From: a virus
DNA: 26,390 nt
IMG/VR virus record: IMGVR_UViG_3300000117_000182
Span: 1-26,390 of that record
Direction: 5' to 3' (one strand)
Shown here in pieces: positions 1-6,261 of this stretch. The notes beneath the pieces are model-generated. The model did not search any database. It saw nothing but the letters and a program-made list of their open reading frames with translations, and was not told where the DNA came from. The translations under genes were made by a program, and so were the position numbers. The first letter of the stretch is position 1; each line of letters opens with the position of its first letter.

Positions 1-57
1 AAGGAAATCGTCTTGACTCTGTAGTGTTACTTCAACGAGAGATTCTACCGCACTCAT
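1..57 (-). CDS. regA: RegA-like translational repressor, N-terminal fragment (cut by window edge)
   Basis: Only the first 19 codons are present. The ATG at 57 follows the gp62 stop by two bases, with an AGGTGG ribosome site overlapping the end of gp62. The visible residues include LVEVTLQSQDDFL, which lines up with the start of T4 RegA (IEITLKKPEDFL). In T4 and in marine T4-like phages regA directly follows gene 62 and precedes DNA polymerase gene 43, so position and sequence agree. RegA binds early phage mRNAs near their start codons and represses translation. The identification rests on a very short match plus synteny. Confidence 0.62.
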   Translation of the reverse strand, partial: MSAVESLVEVTLQSQDDFL

Positions 58-59
58 AG

Positions 60-449
60 TTAACCACCTTTTTCTAATTTTTCTTTTATTATTTTTATTT
101 GCTCATTAGACAGGATAGTTAGTGCTTGTGCGGCTCTTTCATTACTATAGCCATAGAACTCTGCAATTGCTTCAACGTCACTGTCTTGCTCTTTTTTAAA
201 CCACTTAGAGAACCTTTTTCGTGGCCTAATAATATTTATAAGAAACTCGTATTGAAGAAGATGATCGAGCTCATGATGAATATTCATCTCGTTTGCAACG
301 GTGACAGTGTCTTGGAAGTATGATAGTCCGCGATTAACGATGAAGGCGTTGTAGTCTTTCTCGGCAAGTGTATCGTTCTCGGTATCACGCATCATATTTT
401 TCTTTGTGACATTGATGGAGTTCAGATAGTCAAATGGACTCGTCGCCAT
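60..449 (-). CDS. 62: Clamp loader small subunit gp62
   Basis: Small subunit of the gp44/62 clamp loader, which loads the gp45 sliding clamp on primer-template DNA. The 129-residue protein has the marine T4-like gp62 pattern: FDYLNSINVTKKNMMRD near the N-terminus, AEKDYNAFIVNRGLSYF around residues 29-45, an RPRKRFSKW basic stretch, and a C-terminal YGYSNERAAQALTILS segment. It is shorter than T4 gp62 (187 aa), as is usual in marine relatives. The start has a clear GGAGG site eight bases upstream of the ATG. It overlaps the preceding small gene by 20 bases and is followed at once by regA, the T4 order 44-62-regA. Confidence 0.88.
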   Translation of the reverse strand: MATSPFDYLNSINVTKKNMMRDTENDTLAEKDYNAFIVNRGLSYFQDTVTVANEMNIHHELDHLLQYEFLINIIRPRKRFSKWFKKEQDSDVEAIAEFYGYSNERAAQALTILSNEQIKIIKEKLEKGG

Positions 450-609
450 AGTGCTCCTCCGTTTTCTCTTGTATAATATCCATCAACTTCTCACACTCTT
501 CACAAACATCGAACGCATACTCACCTACATATATTATAGCAGGTTCTTCTGGTAGTACATTGCTACAGTTCGGTGTTTGGCATGTTCTCTTTGGTTTTCT
601 CCTAAGCAT
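430..609 (-). CDS. Small four-cysteine (zinc-ribbon-like) protein
   Basis: A 59-residue protein of unknown role between gp44 and gp62. Its cysteines are spaced like a treble-clef or zinc-ribbon site: CQTPNC near the N-terminus and CEEC about 20 residues later, which suggests one bound zinc. I chose the ATG at 609 rather than the in-frame GTG codons at 618, 615 and 612. The ATG forms a TGATG overlap with the stop of the upstream small ORF and has an AGGG site eight bases before it. The gene overlaps the start of gp62 by 20 bases. No function can be assigned; a nucleic-acid or protein-binding zinc knuckle would fit its size and place among replication genes. Confidence 0.7.
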   Translation of the reverse strand: MLRRKPKRTCQTPNCSNVLPEEPAIIYVGEYAFDVCEECEKLMDIIQEKTEEHYGDESI

Positions 610-767
610 CACCACCACCCTAAATTATGACCATTATGTACGATTATAAAGAAACAGGTAATCACATGGAGGAGCCACCAGAAAGTCCTGATGATAGCTA
701 CAGCATCTGCTTGTGAATCTGTTTCGCCTACTTTTTCTCCGAGTGATTTGGCCCAAATTCTCCACAT
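609..767 (-). CDS. Small single-helix membrane protein between gp44 and gp62
   Basis: A 52-residue ORF beginning MWRIWAKSLGEKVGETDSQ, followed by one strongly hydrophobic stretch (roughly residues 23-44) consistent with a single membrane helix. Its ATG overlaps the gp44 stop as TAATG and its TGA overlaps the next start as TGATG, so it is stitched into the 44-62 operon at both ends. From memory, marine T4-like phages carry a similar small protein starting MWRIWAKALGEK at this place, which supports it being real. Function unknown. The chained start/stop overlaps are the main evidence seen here. Confidence 0.75.
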   Translation of the reverse strand: MWRIWAKSLGEKVGETDSQADAVAIIRTFWWLLHVITCFFIIVHNGHNLGWW

Positions 768-1705
768 TACGAGAACTCACAATTGACCATGATTTCGGTG
801 AGGCATGCAGTCATGTTGATCTCATGATCAGCAACGAATGCATCCTTGTATTGATAATCGGCGAGGATGAGAACGAGTTGAGGCACACTGCCAGGTTTTA
901 GAAAGTCAGAACACTTGTTATAGATCTGACGGAAGATGGTAGCTGCTTCTACGTCTGAGTTGTCTGCGACCCACTTTCGGACGGTGGTAAAGTCTTTGTC
1001 TCGTAAAGCTCCAACAAGATTTTGTAGTGTAGTCTCATGTAGATTAGCGAGTACACCAGTGTCAATCCTGCCTGTAGCAGAGTATCGTTGTAGTTCATTT
1101 AGAATCCTTCGATTATCTGGAAAATATTTACTAATTACTTCGGCAACGGCTTTTTGATCGAAGTCAACATTTTCAGTCTTGAGAATTTTCATGACTCGCT
1201 TGAAGAGTTGAGCTGCCATATCTGGCTTATCTTCTTTGGCGATCTTAAACTCGATCACACTACATCGAGAATGGAGAGGTTCGATGATCTTATTCTTGAA
1301 GTTACAAGTCAGAATAAAGCCACAATTCTTGGAGTATTCTTCCATGAAGTTGCGAAGTGCTGGTTGAGTAGAGTTTGGATTGAGGTAGTCTGCTTCATCG
1401 AGGATGACGTACTTACGACCGCCGCTGAGTGAGACTGCCGAAGCAAACTGTTGTATTTCTACACGAAGTGTATCGATGTTACCATTCATCGAGCCGTTGA
1501 TGACGATGTAATCACAGTCAAGTTGTTCTAGCATTGCTCGAGCGACAGTAGTTTTACCTACACCTGGGCCACCAGATAGAATAAGATTTGGTATATCGTC
1601 TTGAATGACGAACCGATTAAATGTTTTCTTTAGATTTTCAGGAAGTATTGTTTCGCCAATAGTTTTAGGACGATACTTCTCGACCCATAAAAAATCATCA
1701 CGCAT
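767..1705 (-). CDS. 44: Clamp loader large subunit gp44 (AAA+ ATPase)
   Basis: ATPase subunit of the sliding-clamp loader. The 312-residue protein starts with the clamp-loader signature WVEKYRPKTIGE. It has Walker A GGPGVGKT (45-52), Walker B ILDEAD (101-106), sensor 1 LTCN (132-135) and the SRC motif (146-148) that supplies the trans-acting arginine finger. The C-terminal part is the helical collar region. Length matches T4 gp44 (319 aa). Start is an ATG with AGGTGAT just upstream. The stop overlaps the next ORF as TAATG. A GC-rich structured spacer separates it from gp45 upstream. Confidence 0.96.
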   Translation of the reverse strand: MRDDFLWVEKYRPKTIGETILPENLKKTFNRFVIQDDIPNLILSGGPGVGKTTVARAMLEQLDCDYIVINGSMNGNIDTLRVEIQQFASAVSLSGGRKYVILDEADYLNPNSTQPALRNFMEEYSKNCGFILTCNFKNKIIEPLHSRCSVIEFKIAKEDKPDMAAQLFKRVMKILKTENVDFDQKAVAEVISKYFPDNRRILNELQRYSATGRIDTGVLANLHETTLQNLVGALRDKDFTTVRKWVADNSDVEAATIFRQIYNKCSDFLKPGSVPQLVLILADYQYKDAFVADHEINMTACLTEIMVNCEFS

Positions 1706-1722
1706 ATATCACCTATTTTCAT

Positions 1723-1786
1723 AAAATAAAATGCCAGTCGCCCCAATCCCTTCGCGCATGGCAGACACGTCAAGCTGTTCCGTGCC
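1723..1786 (-). terminator. Tandem hairpins with T-rich tail between gp45 and gp44 (possible attenuator/terminator)
   Basis: The gp45-gp44 spacer is clearly more GC-rich than the flanking genes. On the minus strand the first hairpin pairs GGCACG (1781-1786) with CGTGTC (1764-1769) around an 11-base loop. The second pairs TGCCA (1759-1763) with TGGCA (1732-1736), with an inner GCG/CGC pairing beyond two mismatches, and is followed by TTTTATTTTAT. This could be a leaky intrinsic terminator or RNA-processing site setting the gp45:gp44 ratio. The inner stem is imperfect, so termination is not certain. A 16-codon frame (1709-1759) also lies here. Confidence 0.4.
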
Positions 1787-1800
1787 CCCTTTTGATCGTA

Positions 1801-2457
1801 TTACTCGAAGGTTGAGTTTGCTTCAAGGCTGATCCAATACTCTACATCGTCGGACACAAAGTGAGAAATGCCTTTCGAGGAAAGACTAACCGTGTAGGAG
1901 GACGGTAAGATCTTAACGTTTTCTGTTTTGAAAACTGCGGTAAAGGTACGATCGGTAGATCCAACTTCAATATCATATTTATCAGAAGAAGGATTTTTTG
2001 TGTCAGTTGCACGAAGAACAACTTTACCGTCTTCGCCAACGACTACAAGATCAGGAAATGACATGACGCCAAGTGCTTTCATGATCTCAGCAAAGTTTTC
2101 TTGCTTAAGTTCGAACACAACGTCAGGATCTTCCAATACGATCTCTCGATCTGGAGGTGTGATGATGGTAGAAGGATCAGCAAACGTATAACTAACCTTT
2201 CGACCTGGTGATGCGATGTTAACCATTCGCTCGTCGATCTGATATTCAGGATCTTCAAACAATGATACAACACCGAGAAAACGAGACAAATCATAGATTG
2301 CAAAAGTCGAAGGAATTATATCTTCGAGTTTGGCTTTTGCCATCATCGTCTTGTTTGGTGAGATGGTCTTTAAATTCGTACCTTCAGAGAACTGAATGGA
2401 CGGGTTAATAGACGCAAAGTTTTTGAGTACTTGAATAGTACGTGTATTGAGTTTCAT
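1801..2457 (-). CDS. 45: Sliding clamp gp45
   Basis: DNA polymerase processivity clamp and, in T4-like phages, the mobile activator of late transcription with the gp55 sigma. The 218-residue protein has the T4 gp45 layout of two similar domains: it opens MKLNTRTIQVLKNFASINPS, shows the DLSRFLGVVSLFEDP segment, and ends with a strand-rich domain including SSKGISHFVSDDVEYWISLE. T4 gp45 is 228 aa. ATG start with TAGGAAACTATATT upstream. Its place just before gp44 and gp62 confirms the assignment. Since gp55 is also in this window, both partners of the sliding-clamp late-promoter mechanism are encoded here. Confidence 0.94.
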   Translation of the reverse strand: MKLNTRTIQVLKNFASINPSIQFSEGTNLKTISPNKTMMAKAKLEDIIPSTFAIYDLSRFLGVVSLFEDPEYQIDERMVNIASPGRKVSYTFADPSTIITPPDREIVLEDPDVVFELKQENFAEIMKALGVMSFPDLVVVGEDGKVVLRATDTKNPSSDKYDIEVGSTDRTFTAVFKTENVKILPSSYTVSLSSKGISHFVSDDVEYWISLEANSTFE

Positions 2458-2468
2458 AATATAGTTTC

Positions 2469-3431
2469 CTACTTTTTCTTACCAATTTTAGATGGATCTG
2501 CTGTTGCTGATGCACCAATTTGTGCAATATGTGCTAGAGAGCCGCCGAAGATGTATGATCCAACATGTTTAAGTTGCATCCACGGACACATCCATACTTT
2601 GCGACCCATGCGAATTACATTATAACAAAACATATAATCTTCGGACAAATATCTATTCGAATATTTTTCGGTGTGTATGCCTGTCGTCTTATCGGACAAA
2701 AATTTAATGACTTCTTGTTTAGACGCATCGGGATTTTTGTCATAAAATGCAGTAATTTCGTTCATCAAGTTTTGTGACTTATCATCAATCAATGCATCAA
2801 AGTAAGCCATGATTTCACGACTACCATCAAAGTTTGCAGTACGTACATGATCTGGTTTATAATAGAATTGAGGATACTTATTAGCATACTCTTCGAACAC
2901 ACGCTTTTGAATCATCATAAAACCAGTGCCGCCTTCACCTACTTCCGCGGGTTCAGAAATCTTGATACCACCACTTTTTCTCGGATTTAATACAAAATCA
3001 CCAACATAATTTTCGAGTGTATTAGGATCTTCATCGGCTACACCCGAATTGACTGCTTGTACAATCTTTTCCCATGAAATTGTCTTTTTAGGATATGGAC
3101 CGCACATCACATCATACTTTTCTGGTTCTTGTATCATCAGTCCCATCATTGCTAATACATCGTCTGATTTAAAACCAATGTCAGAGTCAATAAACATGAG
3201 ATGTGTACAGTCTGACCTCATAAACTCATCAACACAATAGTTACGAGCACGAGTAATTAATGACTCATTGAAAAGGTAATAAAATTGCAATGGAATTTGA
3301 TACTTAGCCATTTTCGCAGAGAGATCTGCCATAGCCCGCGTGTACATGCCAGCGCACATACCTCCATACATTGGAGTTGCAATAAATAATTTATGTTTAC
3401 GTAACTCTTCTATAGAAACATTGATTTCCAT
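2469..3431 (-). CDS. Glycosyltransferase-like protein with DxD motif (GT-A type)
   Basis: A 320-residue protein resembling family 2-like (GT-A fold) glycosyltransferases. The N-terminal third has ATPMYGGMCAGMY, a segment rich in small residues after the first strand, then LITRARNYCVDEFMRSDCTHLMFIDSD. The acidic DSD (82-84) fits the metal/nucleotide-sugar site. Later GGTGFMMIQKRVFEE and LSEDYMFCYNVIRMGRKVW resemble the acceptor-side region and the ED motif of GT-A enzymes. Similar proteins occur in marine T4-like phages. The acceptor (DNA base, capsid or host glycan) cannot be told from sequence. It is the last gene of the accessory block before gp45 and has its own TTTACA/TAGAAT promoter, so it may be expressed early together with the replication genes. 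Confidence 0.68.
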   Translation of the reverse strand: MEINVSIEELRKHKLFIATPMYGGMCAGMYTRAMADLSAKMAKYQIPLQFYYLFNESLITRARNYCVDEFMRSDCTHLMFIDSDIGFKSDDVLAMMGLMIQEPEKYDVMCGPYPKKTISWEKIVQAVNSGVADEDPNTLENYVGDFVLNPRKSGGIKISEPAEVGEGGTGFMMIQKRVFEEYANKYPQFYYKPDHVRTANFDGSREIMAYFDALIDDKSQNLMNEITAFYDKNPDASKQEVIKFLSDKTTGIHTEKYSNRYLSEDYMFCYNVIRMGRKVWMCPWMQLKHVGSYIFGGSLAHIAQIGASATADPSKIGKKK

Positions 3432-3455
3432 AATATATCCTCACTTTGAAATACT

Positions 3456-3484
3456 ATTCTACCATGATTCTACATAAATGTAAA
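3456..3484 (-). promoter_or_regulatory. Sigma-70-type promoter upstream of the glycosyltransferase gene and gp45
   Basis: On the minus strand a -35 TTTACA (3479-3484) is separated by exactly 17 bases from a -10 TAGAAT (3456-3461). The -10 starts about 25 bases before the ATG at 3431. The leader ends GAGGATATATTATGG. The same -35 hexamer, spacing and AGGATATATTATG leader occur upstream of uvsY, which makes chance less likely. Confidence 0.6.
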
Positions 3485-3507
3485 CAGGTAAATTATTGAT
3501 TGTTACT

Positions 3508-4605
3508 TTACTCAAAGAAATTATCCAAAGAATTAATTTTCTTTTTACTTTCGGGTATAGGTGTATATTCGATGAATGGAGCGTGGCTATACTCGTAACC
3601 TTGCCAATGTGGATACCATCGACGAGAAAGATGTACAGACTGGGGCTTTTCCATATATTCAAAGTCTAACTCACCTTGACTATTTATCATCTCTCCCACC
3701 CACTCATATAATTGAACACCGCCTCCTTGATTTTTACGAATTTCTTCACGAAAGAGTTTACGAATAAAGTTACGTGATACCCAATCACCATAGAATGGTG
3801 TTCCCTTATACCAACCCGTTTTTGGTATTTTACGACTAGGATTTTCTATGGGTAATGGTTCATATAGTTTTATATCAGCATTATAAAACTCTGAAAGGCC
3901 TCTTGCCTGTTCAATATACTTACGTGCGAGTTCTTTTGTTGCCTCTTCTGGATTATCTTGTCGACAAAGATGATGGCGAATATCAATATTGCCAAAATAA
4001 AATTCGATATCAACGTAATTACCTTGAGGGATAAAACTATCTAATCCTTCTTTCAATGCGCCATGCAATGTTTTAAACGGTATTGATATATTGCTCCAAC
4101 CTCTTCGATACATACATATGGCATGACTATCACCGATAGCTATTTTATTATGATCATTTAAATTATTTGGTTCTATTAAAGTGGCTTCTTTACAAATTCT
4201 TTTTAAATTGTCCCAATCGACTTCATTCCATTCAGGATCAAACCATTGACCTTTTTCTTTTGCCTTATCTAGCTTTTCTTTCATGATAGCATAATAATCT
4301 ACCATCGGTATAGCAAGAGAATACACCATACCTTTAAATTTAGAGAAGTTAACGAAATTATAGATGCCACTATAATTTTGTAAACCACCAAACAAATTTA
4401 ATGATCCGCCCCAGTCATTACCATGATATATGAACAGAGCACCATATTCATCCCAATCTTCTTTATAAAGTTGACCAGACATACACACTTCAACATTAAA
4501 ACCAGCTTCATTCAGCTGATCTGCATAGATGACACCTTGTGCGGCACGATGGCTGTCCATTGATTTGGACATCACATTGAATGGACATGCAACTAAACCT
4601 TTCAT
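3508..4605 (-). CDS. Two-domain protein: GT-B-like N-terminus and SGNH-hydrolase-like C-terminus
   Basis: A 365-residue protein. Residues about 155-330 show the blocks of SGNH/GDSL-type hydrolases or acyl-transferring esterases: IAIGDSH with the candidate nucleophile Ser160, FGNIDIRHH (204-212, matching the FGEIDxRxH form of block III), and a late SVHLS with candidate base His325. The Asp that usually stands three residues before that His is Gln322 here, so a Ser-His dyad or altered chemistry is possible. Residues 1-150 look like a Rossmann-type domain, with NDWGGSLNLFGG (63-74) and KFKGMVYSLAIPM (89-101) faintly resembling the N-terminal half of T4 beta-glucosyltransferase. It begins one base after the methyltransferase-like fragment, with a GAAGAG ribosome site. 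A role in trimming or transferring a group on a sugar or modified base is inference only. Confidence 0.5.
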   Translation of the reverse strand: MKGLVACPFNVMSKSMDSHRAAQGVIYADQLNEAGFNVEVCMSGQLYKEDWDEYGALFIYHGNDWGGSLNLFGGLQNYSGIYNFVNFSKFKGMVYSLAIPMVDYYAIMKEKLDKAKEKGQWFDPEWNEVDWDNLKRICKEATLIEPNNLNDHNKIAIGDSHAICMYRRGWSNISIPFKTLHGALKEGLDSFIPQGNYVDIEFYFGNIDIRHHLCRQDNPEEATKELARKYIEQARGLSEFYNADIKLYEPLPIENPSRKIPKTGWYKGTPFYGDWVSRNFIRKLFREEIRKNQGGGVQLYEWVGEMINSQGELDFEYMEKPQSVHLSRRWYPHWQGYEYSHAPFIEYTPIPESKKKINSLDNFFE

Positions 4606-4606
4606 A

Positions 4607-4813
4607 TTAAGCTCTTCTAAAAATTTCTAATAACATTTCATATTCTAATCTTTGTAACTTTGGCAATGTAGGAGCTCTATGACGTAATTCTAAATAGCTT
4701 TCGTAATTAGGGCAACATGTTTCAATAGGCCAAAACCAAGATGTACTACATTTTATATTTTGCAAACACTTGATAAAAGTATCAACAAAACTATCAAATT
4801 CTAAATGATCCAT
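4607..4813 (-). CDS. C-terminal fragment of a frameshifted methyltransferase-like gene
   Basis: From the first available ATG this is a 68-residue ORF, but the same frame is open back to a TAA at 4883-4885. Read from there it encodes EIVNCDANEFIGSCDTFLMDH. That is the D-a-x-x-F ... C-D-x-x-L-x-D-H pattern expected after the second and third strands of a Rossmann methyltransferase or spermidine-synthase-like fold. It therefore looks like the missing second half of the upstream 4858-5178 gene, displaced by a -1 shift. No good ribosome site precedes the ATG at 4813, which lies in the middle of the conserved stretch. The real unit is probably 4607-5178 with a frameshift. Confidence 0.55.
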   Translation of the reverse strand: MDHLEFDSFVDTFIKCLQNIKCSTSWFWPIETCCPNYESYLELRHRAPTLPKLQRLEYEMLLEIFRRA

Positions 4814-4857
4814 GAGAAAAGTATCACAACTACCGATAAACTCATTAGCATCACAAT

Positions 4858-5178
4858 TTACAATTTCTCCATTATACCACGATTATGTATATTATGATAC
4901 TCTATTAACTCCGATGATTTTTCTAATACTTTTATATGACTAACATCGGGATTCTCTAATAACATTATTTCTCTTAACAAAAATCCAAGGCCAGATGCTA
5001 TTACATGACCGTGAGCAAAATGAGTGTGAGAATACAATTCATAGAATTGAGAATAATTTCCATAAGCATAAGTCATTTGTCGTTTTGATTCGATAAACAA
5101 CTCAAAACCACCGCCAACACTTATGACTTCAAAACTACCATTTTTATATTCGACCAAATTAGGTCTATTAAAATTCAC
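4858..5178 (-). CDS. SAM-methyltransferase/spermidine-synthase-like protein, N-terminal part (frameshift truncated)
   Basis: Residues GHVIASGLGFLLREI and the following VSHIKVLEKSSELIEYH form the glycine-rich loop and the acidic end of strand 2 of a class I SAM-binding (Rossmann) domain, similar to spermidine-synthase-like proteins. The ORF then stops at TTG TAA (4858-4863), before the rest of the fold; the continuation is found in the -1 frame downstream. I chose the GTG at 5178 because it forms a GTGA overlap with the PLP-enzyme stop and follows a purine-rich GGGAAAAGG; an in-frame GTG at 5193 would add five residues. A methyl or aminopropyl transfer in the nearby base-modification cluster is possible but unproven, and the gene may be inactive. 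Confidence 0.6.
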   Translation of the reverse strand: MNFNRPNLVEYKNGSFEVISVGGGFELFIESKRQMTYAYGNYSQFYELYSHTHFAHGHVIASGLGFLLREIMLLENPDVSHIKVLEKSSELIEYHNIHNRGIMEKL

Positions 5179-6050
5179 GCTGCCTTTTCCCACTGACGAT
5201 ATGAATCTATTCTATCATAAATCGTCTCATCTTGTAAAACTGGTTCTGTACCTACGTTCCAGAAAAGTATATCCTGACTAGTATTTTTAGGTATATACTT
5301 CCACACTTTTCCGTCATATGTATCGATAGTGGGAAATGGAGGTAGATTTTCTTTCTTCTCTGATTGAGTAAACTGTAGAGGTTCTGATATGACTTTAGCT
5401 CTACCTAATTCTCCAGCTTTTAGGTTGCGAGCAACAGCAACGCAACGAAACTCAGCTCGAGGCCATGCAATTTGAAGAGCTCGAGCAAGAACACCGGTCG
5501 AGATAGCAACGTATACCACTTCAGGCTCAGGTATTCGAGAAGCTGTGTAAACAATTCCGGCGGTGGCGAGCTCATGTCTGAGACCAAGCGGAATGAAGTA
5601 GTGACCTTCTTTTTCTGCATATTCTTTTGCCTTCTTATTTAGGTTTGGCATCGCAGCAATACGATGAAATTGTACATCTGCTCCTCGTTCAATACAACAA
5701 GCTTGATGTAACGACACTCTTTTTGAAGATGGCATAAACAACGTCACCTTCTTATTGTGATGTTTAGCTACGTCAAGAAGAGATACGCCGGCAAGACCAG
5801 TCCGAGGCTGACAATACACCATGGTATCAGTCGGGCAACGAGCAGCAAGAAGATCACCCGCTCGAGTTTTGGTTCCAACGGTAAGGTCGTCCCTGACAAC
5901 TCGCACTCCATCGTGTACTTTGACGATAGGGTCATTATTGTATGGTGTCCATCCATCACACATCTCCAAAAAATAATCACGAGCATATTCATAACCGAAT
6001 ATACCCACATCTTTATTTACCCCGTCAATAATATGGTTATTGTGACTCAT
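5175..6050 (-). CDS. PLP-dependent enzyme, fold type II (ACC deaminase/threonine synthase-like)
   Basis: A 291-residue protein with the layout of fold-type II pyridoxal-phosphate enzymes. VRVVRDDLTVGTKTRAGDLL carries the candidate Schiff-base lysine (about Lys61), in the place of the R-E-D...G-N-K-T-R motif of ACC deaminase and D-cysteine desulfhydrase. Next come a GLAGVSLLDVAKHHNKKVTLFMP segment (helix and strand of the small domain), RGADVQFH, and a small-residue YVAISTGVLARAL loop likely to hold the phosphate. I chose the ATG at 6050; a TTG at 6062 would add four residues. It overlaps the upstream membrane-protein gene and the downstream methyltransferase-like gene. PLP enzymes accompany amino-acid:DNA transferases in known thymidine hypermodification clusters, which is why its position next to two such candidates matters. 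The substrate is unknown. Confidence 0.7.
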   Translation of the reverse strand: MSHNNHIIDGVNKDVGIFGYEYARDYFLEMCDGWTPYNNDPIVKVHDGVRVVRDDLTVGTKTRAGDLLAARCPTDTMVYCQPRTGLAGVSLLDVAKHHNKKVTLFMPSSKRVSLHQACCIERGADVQFHRIAAMPNLNKKAKEYAEKEGHYFIPLGLRHELATAGIVYTASRIPEPEVVYVAISTGVLARALQIAWPRAEFRCVAVARNLKAGELGRAKVISEPLQFTQSEKKENLPPFPTIDTYDGKVWKYIPKNTSQDILFWNVGTEPVLQDETIYDRIDSYRQWEKAA

Positions 6051-6261
6051 ATCTTTTCTCAAAATATAAACGCAGATATACCTTACGGCTTACTGCAAAG
6101 ATAAACATTATACCAGTTTGTATAAGCATTGTAACTGTTGGACCCCAATAGTATTGGAATGCAAACCATAAAATTACCCAACTGATCAACATATTGAGTG
6201 GAGTAGCGAGCAAAGTATCAGTTATTGCTTCTATCAATGCTCTACGTACTCGTTCTGTCAT
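6037..6261 (-). CDS. Small two-helix membrane protein
   Basis: A 74-residue protein with an amphipathic N-terminus (MTERVRRALIEAITDTLLA), two hydrophobic segments at about 20-38 and 42-58, and a basic, aromatic tail (SRKVYLRLYFEKRYES). Two membrane helices with both ends inside would follow the positive-inside rule. Small phage membrane proteins with a similar R-x-Y-x-x-R tail are common, but I cannot give a function. It overlaps its upstream neighbour by 20 bases and the PLP-enzyme gene by 14, so it is co-translated with the cluster. Confidence 0.72.
   Translation of the reverse strand: MTERVRRALIEAITDTLLATPLNMLISWVILWFAFQYYWGPTVTMLIQTGIMFIFAVSRKVYLRLYFEKRYESQ

Noticed and set aside
233-240. 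A TATAAATA match inside gp62
   Set aside because: It lies within the coding sequence, more than 170 bases before the next start, and fits as part of conserved codons; probably chance.
4853-4882. A programmed -1 frameshift signal in the methyltransferase-like gene
   Set aside because: No canonical slippery heptamer in the right phase and no obvious downstream pseudoknot; a mutation or sequence error is at least as likely. Kept only as a possibility in the findings.
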